From Pipra filicauda (Eukaryota; Chordata; Aves; Passeriformes; Pipridae), in the NCBI RefSeq assembly GCF_003945595.2, contig NW_024104376.1, positions 3,410,001 to 3,474,000 of the forward strand: a stretch of DNA of 64,000 bases. Reading direction: 5' to 3'. The translations under genes and the position numbers were made by a program. How positions within the stretch are numbered: the stretch's first letter is position 1; each line of letters begins with the position of its first letter. Of this stretch, positions 26,619 through 37,679 are shown one piece after another. Under the pieces are notes generated by a model. That model had not been told where the DNA came from. It was given only the letters and a program-made list of their open reading frames with translations, and ran no database searches.

Positions 26619-28328
26619 TACGGTCCTTAGTAAGGAGCAGAGCTAAATGAGCCTAAAGTACATATCCTTATTTTTTATCTCTGTTCTCACCAAAAGAGAG
26701 ATGCATCTCTTATTGCCCTTTCCCATGACACTAACAGGAGGGTACATCTACACTAGAACTAGACTGGAGCTCTACAGGTACAGGAGGGTTATCCTAGATC
26801 CTTTGGACACTACGGTTTGGATCTGCAGATAAGTCCTAAGACTGGGTGTAAATAATGTTCTTATCTTCTAAGAAATACCTCTGGCATCTCTGATTAGGTG
26901 ATAAGTAGAAAGAAGAGAGACATTCTTAACTGCTGATCAAGAGGGAGGAGAGTGATTAGCATCCTCTGGGGAACACCTTGTTGATGATGGCTGCTTTGCA
27001 TTGTTGAGGCTGTAAGAGGCACCTAAATTCCTCCTCCACAAAGCTCTCAGCTGCTGATGAAGTCAGTTCTACATTAATCCCTCAGCACACTCCTCATCAG
27101 GCCCATTTCTGATCAAAGCTTTTCTTGCCACTGCAGTCATAATTGCAATCCTCTGCAATGCTCCCATTTTAGAAAGGGACAGTCTGAATGCAGTAGGAGG
27201 AAGGACTGGACTTGGGCAACACCAAGAACCTTCTGAAGTAAGAAAATAAAATGAAACTAACCTGCAGAGGAACCAATCAGTAGAAAGGCTGAATCAATTT
27301 GTGGGAGTTTCACACTAGGGGTTGTGAATACAATCCTGGTTTTGATACGCTGGATCTCAGCAGTCCCTTGGATTTGCTCATCACTGTGTTCATCAATGCA
27401 CAGTGCACAGACATTTTTGGAGATTTAGACCAGTTTCTACCATGCACAAAATTAAGGCAAGCAGAAACAGGCCCAGTGAAACAGTATTCCTCCTACAAGG
27501 TCAAAGCCTGGACTAATGCACAAGTGTCCTGCAGCTTAGACATAATCTTGAGGAGTGGATCAATGCAGATGTGTGGGTACAACCCACTGCACTGATTTGC
27601 ATTGGCGAACACCAACAGATAGAGGTTTTCTCTATCCTCACCTCCCTCAGCGCTGGAAATCAATGGCACTCCTGGCTCTGCATCCACACTGGGATCCTGT
27701 ATGACAGCCTGGCTCTGCAACCAGACACAATGTGGTTAATCTGCAATGCTGCAATACATCCTGACATCTTCTTGCTGAGGCCTCCCCAGCCTGGGCAACA
27801 AAACACAGATATAAGCACATGCGCATTTAGGGTCCTTCTGTGCTTTAAACATCTCAGAGAAGAGCTGTGATAGGTGATCCCTCCACCCTGCATGCTTGCT
27901 GTCCAGGCAAAGGTGGGCCCCAGTGCTGTGTGGGTCCGTGTGCGCAATACAAAAAAAAGTGCCAACTAGATTAGAAATACACCTATACCTAACAACAACC
28001 TACACTTGGATAGTGTAGGAAGAAAATTGAACCTCACACTTTCAGTTACAGCCCACCTCATTAATTGGGCAATATTGTTGCATAGCAGTGATGTCCTTTC
28101 TCCCCTCTTTTTATGCTTTTTATCTCCCCATATTATTGCTCACATGAAACATTGATTTTCAAGCATGATGTTTCCCTTCCTAATAAAATGCAGCAGGAGG
28201 TTCCACAGGTTAATTATAAATTGATTTTAAAAGCATTTACCAAAAAGTTATTTAAATCCATTTCCCTTAATTTCATTTGATGAAGCATATGTCTTGCAGT
28301 GCAAAGGGGAGATGCGGTTTTATTGCCA

Positions 28329-28440
28329 CTATCTGCCAGATGAACATGTTCATCATCAACAGTGCAGGGAGTGATAAGTCGCTTATCTGATACAGAGAGA
28401 CAAAACACTCCCTCTTTCTTATCAACAAATTGAGTTATCA
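28329..28440. promoter_or_regulatory. Cluster of five WGATAR motifs, putative enhancer
   Basis: Five matches to the GATA-factor consensus WGATAR fall within 112 bp: minus strand at 28,329-28,334, plus strand at 28,372-28,377, and minus strand at 28,383-28,388, 28,419-28,424 and 28,435-28,440. An E-box CAGATG (28,337-28,342) lies 3 bp from the first, the arrangement typical of GATA/TAL1 composite sites. This is about 9 kb upstream of the MYC promoter. Enhancer activity is inference only. Confidence 0.3.
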
Positions 28441-30587
28441 GCCAAGTGAAGTAGTTTTTCGGTAGCCTTTCTGACTGCATTTTGCTTTTAAATCCATACT
28501 GGCAGCAAATGTTCATGGATGCATTTGCCTCTGTTATGCTCTTGCCTCTCTTATGCTCGTTTCAAAATGTAGCAGCAGCAGCCACAGATAAGAAAGCTTC
28601 ATCTCCCCAAGATGTCTAGTCTGAGTGCTGTTAAACAGTTCTGAATTTACTCTGATTGATGGAAAACTGAACTAAACTACACCAAAAGTAACCAAAATGA
28701 TGCTAAAAGAGTCATACAAAGAGCTCAGAGGAACACAGAGCTTTAACATTGCACAACCAAAGCCTGCTGACATGACCATCACTGATGGCTTAACCCACAT
28801 TTCCCAGTGCTGTCCCTTACACCTGAGTGCCTGACCTGAGACAACTAGGACCCAGAAACCTGGGAAAGCACAAGCTTTGATCTAGCCAAGGTAACACTTT
28901 TGCTGTACCTGGCTACATACGGCCAAATTGATTCAGAATTAAGTGCACAACATAATAAAGCTAGAGAGAAGTTAGAGTTATTAGCCACATAACTTTATTA
29001 GAAGACTGCAGATGAACTCACAGAAGGGGTTTTAGGTGTGAAGAGTTAGAAACCATCTGATGCCTTTTTAGGACCCAGTTTGATGGTGTGTTCCCTGCTG
29101 GTGTGCTCTGTGCACTGAGCGGCTACTCTGAAGGGCTTTGCACAGGGTGCTACTCGTGAGAAAGGTGTCTCAGCACCACATTGACTTGAGCAGAGTTCTC
29201 AGTGCTGGAGTCAGTATCATTTTGGTTGAGTGTGGATGGAAAATTAAGTTCACTGGGATAGGACTGAAAAGGATTTGCCCTTGACTACAGAGGCCAAGTA
29301 TGCTCATTCACCAACATCATTTTTAAATATGATTGTTCTCTTCCATAAACCAGCCCCAAGAAAGCATGAGTTGATAACAGAAACTCATGGAGGACAGACA
29401 CCTAGAGTCAGGAATATTTATTGTAAATACCTTCAAGCTCCTGGCTACAAGCTCACCTTCCTCTCTCACATAAGGACATAAACAGGACCTCCAAGATCAA
29501 TATAAGGGTGGGTGACAAGAAAATCATTTCCCCTGCTGAGTAAGACAAGCAAAACCTGAGAGTGCATCTGAGCTTGCTCAACATGGAGACAGAAAAGGGA
29601 GCTCAGATGATTTTCACTAGAAGCTTCAACCAGAGCTGCGGCCTTTGCATTGGTTCAGATGAGTAGATAGCATATACCTTTCCACCTACACAAAAAATCA
29701 GATACAACCACCAAAGAGCTGCAACAAGACCAGCAATACCTCCAATTTGCAGTGTTTTCCAAAGCCCACATATTCTCCAGTGTTTTCCAAAGCTAATTTT
29801 TCAGACATTCTCCCTCTACAGGGCTATTTACTTTCCCAGAATGTGTTCCTGCGGCTGAACCTGTTAATTTGATAGCACTCAGATACCTCATCTCTAAAGC
29901 AACCAGCTGAATGATTCCTGGAAGTATCTTATACTCTCTCCTGTTTGCAGATGGGACAGAATTGTTGGATATTAATTCTTAAAGAGACAAGAGATAGCTA
30001 TAAGAATGGCCCAGCTGACAGTAGTTTCAATAGTTTCCAACATTGCTGTAAGCCGACACATTCCTTCCTCCAGATAATATCTGATGCACTCAGATGTTTC
30101 TGAAGCTGTGCCTCCACAGGATGTGTGGTAGGAACGACAGCAAGGTCCGTGCTCCTCTGCTTTCGTACCAAACCTGCAAGGAAGTTGCTACAAGAGGGGT
30201 TGTTTATTTTTATTGAGCATTAGAAAGAAACTTGCAGGATAACTTCCAATCCTTCCCTCCTCTCCAGCTCTGATGTTGCAGATTCCCTTGGTGTTGCCCT
30301 GAGTGGAGGGAAACTCCCTCTGCCCTTGCAGGTGCAAGATGGAGGTGGCTTCACATGCATAGGTAGGCACAAAGACTCACTCCTGCTGCCTCACACCTCA
30401 TATAAACAGCACGGGTTTAGGAAGGGCAGGTCCTGTCTGACCAACCTGATCTCCTTTATGTCTACCTGGACTTCAGCAAGGCCTTTGACACTATCTCCCA
30501 CAGCATTCTCCTGAAAAAGCTGGCAGCCCATGGCTTGGACAGGGGCACTCTTGCTGGGTTAGCAACTGGCTGGAGGGTGGGCCCAGA

Positions 30588-30830
30588 GTGGTGGTGAATG
30601 GAGCTGCATCCAGTTGGCGGCCGGTCACTAGTGGTGTCCCCCAGGGATCAGTGTTGGGCCCAGTCCTGTTTAATATCTTTATTGATGATTTAGATGAGGG
30701 GATTGAGTCCATCATCAGCAAATTTGCAGATGACACTAAGCTGGGGGGAGTGTCGATCAGCTGGAAGGCAGGAGGGCTCTGCAGAGGGACCTGGATAGGT
30801 TGGAGAGATGGGCTGATTCCAACAGGATGA
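30588..30830 (+). pseudogene. CR1 ORF2 reverse transcriptase fragment (catalytic part)
   Basis: The frame encodes the core of a non-LTR reverse transcriptase: [21 protein letters not shown], then the catalytic FADD motif with ADDTKLGG about 24 residues later. The reading frame breaks after about 30,770, where the expected continuation (aspartate-rich '[11 protein letters not shown]'-like sequence) appears in another phase, so at least one frameshift separates it from the downstream frame. The listed start is a GTG and not a real initiation site; it is simply where this frame opens. Confidence 0.9.
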
Positions 30831-31528
30831 GGTTCAACAAGGCCAAGTGCCGGGTCCTGAACTTTGGCCATAACAACCCCCTGCAGCGCTACAGGCTGGA
30901 GACAGAGTGGCTGGAGAGCAGCCAGGCAGAAAGGGACCTGGGAGTTTGGATTGACAGGAAGCTGAACATGAGCCAGCAGTGTGCCCAGGTGGCCAAGAGG
31001 GCCAATGGCATCCTGGCCTGGATCAGGAACAGTGTGGCCAGCAGGTCCAAGGAAGTGATTCTTCCCCTGTACTCAGCACTGGTGAGGCCACACCTGGAGT
31101 CCTGTGTCCAGTTCTGGGCCCCTCAGTTCAGGAAGGATATTGAGGTGCTGGAGCAGGTCCAGAGGAGGGCAACTAGGCTGGTGAAGGGACTCAAGCACAA
31201 GTCCTATGAGGAGCAGCTGAGGGAGCTGGGGCTGTTGAGCCTGGAGAAGAGGAGGCTCAGGGGAGACCTCATCACTCTCTACAACTCCCTGAAAGAAGGT
31301 TGTAGCCAGGTGGGGGTTGGTTTCTTTTCCCAGGCAACTATCAGCAAGACAAGAGGGCATGGTCTCAAGTTGTGCCAGGGGAGGTTTAGGTTAGATATTA
31401 GAAAGAATTTCTTTACAGAGAGGGTGGTCAGACATTGGAATGGGCTGCCCAGGGAAGTAGTGGATTCTCTGTCCCTGGAGATTTTTAAAAAGAGACTGGA
31501 TGTGGCACTTAGTGCCACGGTCTAGTAA
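30800..31528 (+). pseudogene. CR1 ORF2 C-terminal region, unbroken 241 codons
   Basis: The frame continues CR1 ORF2 past the RT core: [75 protein letters not shown] and [20 protein letters not shown] are all characteristic of avian CR1 C-termini. About 240 codons remain without a stop or frameshift, which suggests a comparatively recent copy. It is followed by a short 3' UTR and the terminal octamer repeats. The start position is where the frame overlaps the RT fragment, not a functional start. Confidence 0.9.
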
Positions 31529-31619
31529 CCGCAGCGGTAGTGGATCAAGGGTTGGACTTGATGATCTCGGAGGTCCCTTCCAACCCAGCTGATTCTATGA
31601 TTCTATGATTCTATATTGA

Positions 31620-34160
31620 GTCCTGTGCAAGGGAGCATCACTCAGAAATTCTTGCCTGACAACACTGAAGGGACACAGTGGGAGAGGCTCTGATCCCATT
31701 ACTGCTTTAAAGACCAAGGCTTGACAATATTGGTACCTAAAAGGATCATTAAGTAGTTGCAAATGACCTTAATACTTTAAAGAGGACTTAATCAAGCAGA
31801 GATGGGATGTCTTGATAATCTTTTAAGTGCAGCATACAATTCAGAGAATGCAGAGGCCATGGGGAAGTGTGACTGGCCTTTGGGGCTGGTTGTTCTGAAA
31901 CGACTCCTCTTTTTCTTTTTGAAGAGAAATTTAAATTACCCAGGCTTTCAAAAATAACTGTTTATCTTTCACAAGGGCCTTGAAGATCTTCTCATTCATA
32001 ACATACTTAAATCAGGATTAATTTGCCCTTAATCCACAGCTAGACTAAACTCTCTTCTACCAAGGAATACCAAAACTACTTGTGTTAGCTAGGTCCCTTC
32101 CAGTTATCCATGTCAAAAGGTGTTAATTTGTGTGGGAAGGGTTAATCAAACTCTACTTGTGTTTTGGCCTTGCTTCAATGGGACTTAGATTAGTTTACAG
32201 GTAGTGTGTTTAAGCAGCAAAAATAGCTAGCAAAAAAAAAATCACTGGTTTGAGTTTTTAAGTTAGTTGTATACACAGCTGAATAGTTTTATTTTATATA
32301 GTTAAGAATAAACTAAACAAGGTCTGCCCTGTTTGAAAACAAACTAAAATTTAATACCAAAGGAACTGGGATGGTTTGAAAAAATTGCAAAATCTTACTG
32401 TCTGTAAACAAAATTAAATTAACAGCTGTAGTAATTTTACCCTGAAGCAATAAAGGTAAAGGCTGCACACTATGAAAAGACCAAAGCAGGTGTAAAGGAT
32501 TTTATTCTCTGTATTCAAAAATGTTAGTTACATTGCTGTCTTTCAATCTGATGTCTTCTTCAATTTCATGATCCTAGAGAACAGGAAAAGCGGGACAAAT
32601 ATATACCAACACATGTGTCTAATGCCAGATCACCTTTAAAAATTGCTAATGGTTATGTTTCACTGAAGATTTGCTTTCACATGCAGTTGGATTAAAAAAA
32701 TCAACACCTGAAATATTTGATTTTAACAAATAATAAAAAAGTCCTATTTCATATGCACTGTCAGATTGAAAAATTAACATGTAAAATGTTTGGTTTTATA
32801 AATGAAAGAATAAAAGAAAAGTCCTAACTCTGGGTTCAGGGAAGCATCATTTTGAATCTTCTGTGTTTTGCTCAAGCCAAAGGATCAGTTCAGGCTCTCT
32901 CCTGATCCTCTTGATGACAAAACTTACTTTTATGGGGTTTCCATGGGTTTCTGTGAGGGATGTGGTACTCACTGCAGTTCTGGGGAGAGTAATTTAACAT
33001 ACCATAACAGCCTTCTCCCCATTCAGTTTTCATCTAATTCGTTCTGTGTGTTTCCCTTTTCCTGTTGGGAATAAATGGCCTGAGTTTTTCCATAGTGAGG
33101 ACCACAGGCTGGCATGGTGCAGAGGAAGAAGCTGCTATGTTTGCTGCACACACTCTTGGGCACATAGCTGAGAGGATGAGGGAGAGTCAAATAAATAAAT
33201 TACACCAGATGCCACTTTCAGTGACCCCATGACATCACTGCCTGAAGATGGACATCCACAAGGCAAGGATGAAAACAGCCTTGGCTTCTAACAGCAGACA
33301 AGACTTTAGTATTTGATATGTGCTACCCCTCGTTTAAAATTAGCACATTTTAGTTTAGTTTAGTTTGTCTATTCCTATTTTGTAATACTGCTGTCATTCT
33401 CTCACTCATACTTACTGATAACACATCATCTATAAAACCTGCTGATTTCTTCTGCACATTTTATGAGCATTCTAAAGACTATGGCTGGGGCTGCCATACC
33501 GAGCTAGCTGGATGGAAACTGTGGTGGTGCTGGGTCCTCTCCATCTTCGACAAGAGGTATATTTCAGACTCTGTTTTTCACCACGGCAAACAGACAAGGA
33601 CAGTGGCCCTCCCAGACGTCTGCATTTCTCTTCTGTGCTGGGGAAGTCCACTGAGAAGGTACTTGTTAGCACAGTAGATGAGTCTTTCTGAGACTGGAAG
33701 AGGGGGGTAGCAAGATGTTATTAACTTAGTCAGTGCTGTGCAGCTTGCAGAAACACTGTCAGTCTCTGCCTACACATATCTCACCTCCTATTGTTAAAGA
33801 AATTACAGCTGCTGAAAGAGATGAAAAAGTAACACATTTCTTTTCTGGCTTTTATAGTAATAAGGTAAATCTGATTCTTCTTGGCTCTGCTTTTTGGACT
33901 GGTGCCTTTGGGGTAGCAGTGGAGACATAATTCACAGGTGCTATCAGCTATGCAAAGGTGCCCTAACCTATTTTCATGGCTCTGACTGCACTGACCACAT
34001 TTGTTTGGGTATATCACTCATTCAAGTAGTTAGGACTGTCTGGGACTAATTAATATCTAGTTAGTGCGTTCCCGTTTCTCACTGGTGGAAGGCCAGGAAC
34101 CTGCAAAGCCACAGAGAGGTCAAGTGAAAGTTTCAGCAGAAATTTCTGAAGACAGCTATG
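31620..34160. other. Intergenic AT-rich DNA, no gene recognised
   Basis: Only frames below about 70 codons, with no domain. No CpG island or repeat family is recognised. The segment 32,500-32,830 contains an imperfect duplication (repeated 'gaaaaattaacat'/'gattaaaaaaatcaacac'-type blocks). Confidence 0.5.
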
Positions 34161-34164
34161 AGTT

Positions 34165-34650
34165 CACAGAATCACAGAATGGTTTGGGTTGGAAGAGACC
34201 CTAAAGGTCACATATTTCCAATCCTCCTCCTATGGGTAGGGACACTTTCCACTGGACCAGGTTGCTCAAAACCCCATCTAACCTGGCCTTGAACACTTGA
34301 AGGGATGAGGGAGCTACAACTTCTCTGGGCACCTGTTCACCACTTTCAGAGTGAAGAATTTCTTCCTGGTCTCTAATCTAAACCTACTCTCACTTTAAAG
34401 CCATTTCCCCTCATCTTACCATTACATGACCTTGTTAAAAGTCCCTTGCTTGCTTTCTTGTAGGCCCCTGTTAGGTACTGGAAGGTGTTCTAAGATCTCC
34501 CCATAGTCTTCCTTTCTCCAGGCTGTCTCAGCCTTTCCTCATAGGAGAGGTTCTCCAGCCCTCTGATTATCTGTGTGGCCTCCTCTGGACTCACTCCAGC
34601 AGGTCCATGTCCTCCTTATGTTGGGAGCCCCAGAGCTGGATGTAGTATAG
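34165..34650 (-). mobile_element. CR1 LINE 3' fragment, antisense
   Basis: This is CR1 in reverse orientation. It starts with the complement of the terminal repeat ('cacagaatcacagaatgg'), then 'ggtttgggttggaagagacc', a 'ctgggcacctgttc' block, 'gaagaatttcttcct', and on through the complement of the [13 protein letters not shown] coding region ('cctttcctcataggagagg'), ending near 'ccccagagctggatg'. About 490 bp, no intact frame, inactive. Confidence 0.9.
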
Positions 34651-34654
34651 AGTT

Positions 34655-36100
34655 CATGGTGACCCCACATCTATTAGACAGCTTACTGTCATCTGAAAAA
34701 GAAATTGCAGATGTTTCCTGAAAACAAAACATGCAGTAGGTGGCACAGGCACACAGCACATTATGATATGCCTCAGGGGTTTCCAGGCAGAGAGGTGTGA
34801 GAGCTTTTCCCGCCATCATCACTTCTCTCTCAGGTTTTACTTTCGTTTCTGCTTCTCATGGGTTCCCACTCTGCCATCACACCTAAATTCCACCCAGGCT
34901 CCCAGCTCAGTCCCCTCCCATTTCCTATTGATCACTAAACCCCTTCATGTCAAAACAATCACGTTGACTCTGTTGTTTCCTTAATGTTATACTTCTGCAT
35001 TTATTCTTTCTGTGTAACAGCTATTTTGTCAAAATGGCCTTTTTACTGCAGATTGATACTTAGTAATTTCACACCTTGTCTCACTTCTTTTTCAGCTGGG
35101 GTTGAACATAAGAAATCAGAGCAAAATGTCTTTCTTCATCTACACTGAAACTGCCACGTAAGAGCCACGCTGGTGCACCTCAGAGTTGGCTCCTCAACAA
35201 AAAGCAAACTCACAGTCTGCATGAGGCCTGAAGAAATCCTGTAGAATATTTTAAAGACTGTTTCTCTGAAGGCTGTATTGTTTCAATAGCACATTTCTCC
35301 CAATCTTCCTTTTCTGTTTTTCCATTCATGTGAACAGAGTGTATTTAAAGAGTCCATCTGCTAGTGTTACTTATTCTTCACTTTGAGTCATAACCTTCTG
35401 CGATATTACAGTTAATCGCTCTGCCTATGATTATATTGCAATCATGACTTTCAAGCCTACCTCTACTGGAGTAATTTCAAAATATTTCTACTACTACCAG
35501 CTCCAGCTGAACTTCAACAGCTTTTACAATTTTGTGGACATTTATTGTGTATCTGGCAATTCTGATGCTGTTCTTAAATAGCCAAAAGTACCCATATCGC
35601 ATTTTACACTACTTATAACTAGATTAATTTGGATCTTGCACCTCTCTGGCTGAGTTCAAGCCTGCCTTTAGTCATGTTATTTCCATTTACAGCAGTAAGG
35701 TTTGCTACAGACAGAGGGGGATATTATTTAAAAATAGCATGATGCATTTTAAGCGATTTCTGAACAAGGGTAAATCCCATTCTGAAAATGTCAGTAGGTA
35801 AAGCATCTACACCTATGGTCCTACCTAGTCAGCAGGTGAAGCATCTATGCCATGGCTCTTGGTTGTTTTATCATGCCATCTGCATAAAACTGTCCCTCCT
35901 TTATCAACGGGACACCAGACAGAAGGTGGCCCGAGTTTTCTCGTGTCCCTCTGCTCCATGCAGATACTTTTGTGACGTTTGCAGATACTCCATAAAACGC
36001 TGCTCTGCAAATAGCCTGGGGGGGGGGGGAGGAATGAAGGTGGGGAAAAAAAAGGAAAGGGGTATTTTTTTCTTGAGGGGTGGGGAGAGGGGCGTGTTGT
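34655..36100. other. Intergenic DNA upstream of the MYC CpG island
   Basis: No gene or repeat family is recognised. A run of 12 G residues (36,018-36,029) followed by A/G-rich sequence marks the transition from AT-rich DNA to the CpG island. Confidence 0.5.
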
Positions 36101-36161
36101 AGCTCAGGGTGCGTGGGTTTGGGGGTCGCGGTGTCCGCAGGTGCCGCGGCGGGAGCTGCGG

Positions 36162-36175
36162 CCGGGAGGGGGCGC
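36162..36175 (+). promoter_or_regulatory. CTCF-like core
   Basis: CCGGGAGGGGGCGC matches the CTCF core (CCASNAGRGGGCRS style) at 12 of 14 positions by eye. It lies at the upstream edge of the island, about 1.4 kb before the inferred MYC start, where a boundary CTCF site is known upstream of mammalian MYC. Binding is unproven. Confidence 0.35.
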
Positions 36176-37151
36176 GATGTCCCCGCGGTAGCGGCTCCGC
36201 GGCCGTGGGAACCCGGGGCCGCCCCCAGCGCCGGCGGGGGAGGAACGGGGGGTCCTCCCGCCTCGAGGGGCGGCCCTGCTCTCCCCACCCACCCCCCTGC
36301 CCCGCAGGGCTTGTGCTCGCCGGTGCTGAGCAAAAACCTGGAGAGGGGAATAAGTATACATATAGGCATAGAACATCCCAGCGGGGTGCCCGCGGTGGGG
36401 ACGGGACAGCTGCCCGGAAGCATTTTTGGGGGGGCACACCAGGGTGTCCCCCACCATCTCCATCGAGGGCAGAGGCCAGCGCAGGATGTGCGGGGCGTAG
36501 TTCGCCGGAGGCTGGCGGCTGCCCCGGGGTGCGGGGGGGAACCGTAGGCGCGGAAGATGCAGGAGAGGGTCCGCCCGAGAGAGTCGCCGGCAGCTAAAGC
36601 CTCGTCGTGGCCGGGGTTCCAGCGGGACCCCCCGCGATGGGGAGTAGGAAAGGAGGGGGCGTCCCGTCGGGCCTTGGCAGCCGCCGCAGCTCCGCGCCCC
36701 TCGGGGATGGCCGAGAGGAGGGGAGGTCACTCCGGGGCGGGGGAGGTAGTCAGAGCGAGGGCGGCTCAAGCCGGGGCGGGGGCACAAGCGGGGACCGCCA
36801 AAGGGAGAGTGGCTGCAAGGTGACCCCCGTGGGGCTCTACCTCCGCCCTCTCCTGGTTTAATCCTCTGCAGACGCCGGCAGAGGCGGGATAATCAAGCGG
36901 CGACCGGGGCGGGGGGTGCCCGGGCTACATACACTCCTTTGTGCTGGGAGCCCGCGCCTCCCCCGCCGCCCCTCGGCCACCACTCTGCGCTGCGGGACCA
37001 GCTCGCCCAGAGGCGCTGGAGCCTCGCCGAGGGGGGCGAGGGGCTGGTGAAGCCCCTTCCCCCTCCGCCGCCAGCGGGGGACACCGCGCTCTCCCTTGCC
37101 CGGAACGCCTGCGGGAGGAGGAGAGCGGCGAGGATCTGCCTTTAATCCCTG

Positions 37152-37239
37152 TTTTTTTTTTTTTTACTATGTTTACTTCCGACATCTCCGTGCGCAGCTC
37201 GTAGTAAAAGGAAAAAAAAATAGTAAAATAAATAAAAAA
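37152..37239. promoter_or_regulatory. AT-rich tract within the GC-rich MYC promoter
   Basis: It begins with 14 T residues (37,152-37,165), then TTTTACTA (37,162-37,169), and after 32 bp TAGTAAAA (37,202-37,209), which is its exact reverse complement. TAGTAAAA occurs again at 37,220-37,227, followed by A-runs. It could melt or extrude under negative supercoiling. The mammalian MYC FUSE element is AT-rich and melts in this way, but it lies further upstream, so equivalence is only a hypothesis. Confidence 0.4.
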
Positions 37240-37275
37240 AGGGCCGTGGAGCGCGACATCGCAGCTCCCTCCCTC

Positions 37276-37283
37276 TTTCCCGC
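37276..37283 (+). promoter_or_regulatory. E2F site
   Basis: TTTCCCGC matches the E2F consensus TTTSSCGC exactly. It lies about 270 bp before the inferred MYC start. E2F control of MYC is established in mammals, where the site is nearer P2. Function here is inferred. Confidence 0.45.
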
Positions 37284-37366
37284 CCGCCCGGCAGAGGCGG
37301 GGGGTAAGAGCGGGGCCGCAGATCTCTCCGCAGCCCCGGGAGCGCAGCCGGGGGAGCGCGGTCGCC

Positions 37367-37384
37367 CCCTCCCAGCGCGCCCTC
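37367..37384 (+). promoter_or_regulatory. CCCTC-repeat CTCF site of the avian MYC promoter
   Basis: Two CCCTC pentamers at 37,367-37,371 and 37,380-37,384 are spaced 13 bp apart in a GC context, about 165-185 bp before the inferred transcription start. CTCF was originally purified as the factor that binds regularly spaced CCCTC repeats in this part of the chicken MYC promoter. Further CCCTC copies occur at 37,267, 37,271 and 37,507. Position and spacing fit; binding is inferred. Confidence 0.55.
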
Positions 37385-37422
37385 CCGCGGCGGGAGCGCG
37401 GAGCGCGCGCGGCGGCGCGGCC

Positions 37423-37443
37423 GGGGGCGGGCGGGCGGGCGGG
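37423..37443 (+). promoter_or_regulatory. G-quadruplex motif with single-base loops
   Basis: Five runs of three or more G are each separated by a single C, on the MYC sense strand roughly 110-130 bp before the inferred start. Parallel quadruplexes with 1-nt loops are the most stable class. Mammalian MYC has its well-known promoter quadruplex (NHE III1) on the opposite strand, so this would be an analogous but strand-switched element. Confidence 0.6.
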
Positions 37444-37519
37444 AGCGCGCGGCGGGAGCGCGCGGGCCCCCGGTGCTGCCCCCGCCCCGCGGCCGCTCCC
37501 GCCCGCCCCTCGCCGGCGC

Positions 37520-37525
37520 TTTAAA
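37520..37525 (+). promoter_or_regulatory. MYC: TATA-like box of MYC
   Basis: TTTAAA in an otherwise GC-rich promoter, followed by a purine-rich stretch. It would set transcription starting near 37,550. The start site itself cannot be read from sequence, and CpG-island promoters usually have several starts. Confidence 0.45.
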
Positions 37526-37549
37526 GGAGGAAAAGCAACTAAACTTCTA

Positions 37550-37679
37550 TTGTACCGGCCAGCGCGCCGCGCCGCCCCGGACCAGCGACCGACCGCGCCG
37601 GGAGGCGGCTGCTCCGCCACTCCGTGGGGTTTATCGAGCCGTGGTGGGAGGAAGAGACCGACATTCTCCCGTCGTGTTG

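Larger units (their letters stand above)
23210..30395. other. Intergenic DNA with candidate enhancer sequence
   Basis: No gene is recognised. An open frame of 193 codons at 24,314-24,895 begins at GTG, not ATG, and has no recognisable domain. An A-rich simple repeat is at 26,562-26,618. The interval 28,200-28,560 is notable for a cluster of GATA-type motifs (listed separately). A short duplication of 'agtgttttccaaagc' occurs at 29,751 and 29,779. Confidence 0.5.
30400..31614 (+). mobile_element. CR1 LINE, 5'-truncated, reverse transcriptase region to 3' end
   Basis: This is a sense-oriented CR1 non-LTR retrotransposon of about 1.2 kb. It starts inside ORF2 at the 'QHGFRKGRSC' part of the reverse transcriptase and runs to the 3' terminus, where three copies of the family's 8-bp terminal repeat (gattctat) occupy 31,591-31,614. 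Near 30,452 a piece of the RT coding sequence is missing, joining LISF directly to the VYLDFSKAF-like region. The element lacks its 5' end and ORF1, so it is immobile. It has no long A-tail, as expected for CR1. Confidence 0.95.

Noticed and set aside
36104..37620. Long minus-strand frames (227 codons at 36,104-36,787 and 231 codons at 36,925-37,620) in the MYC promoter island
   Set aside because: High GC lowers stop frequency in all frames. The translations are arginine/proline/glycine-rich with no domain, and they cover the promoter and exon 1 of MYC.
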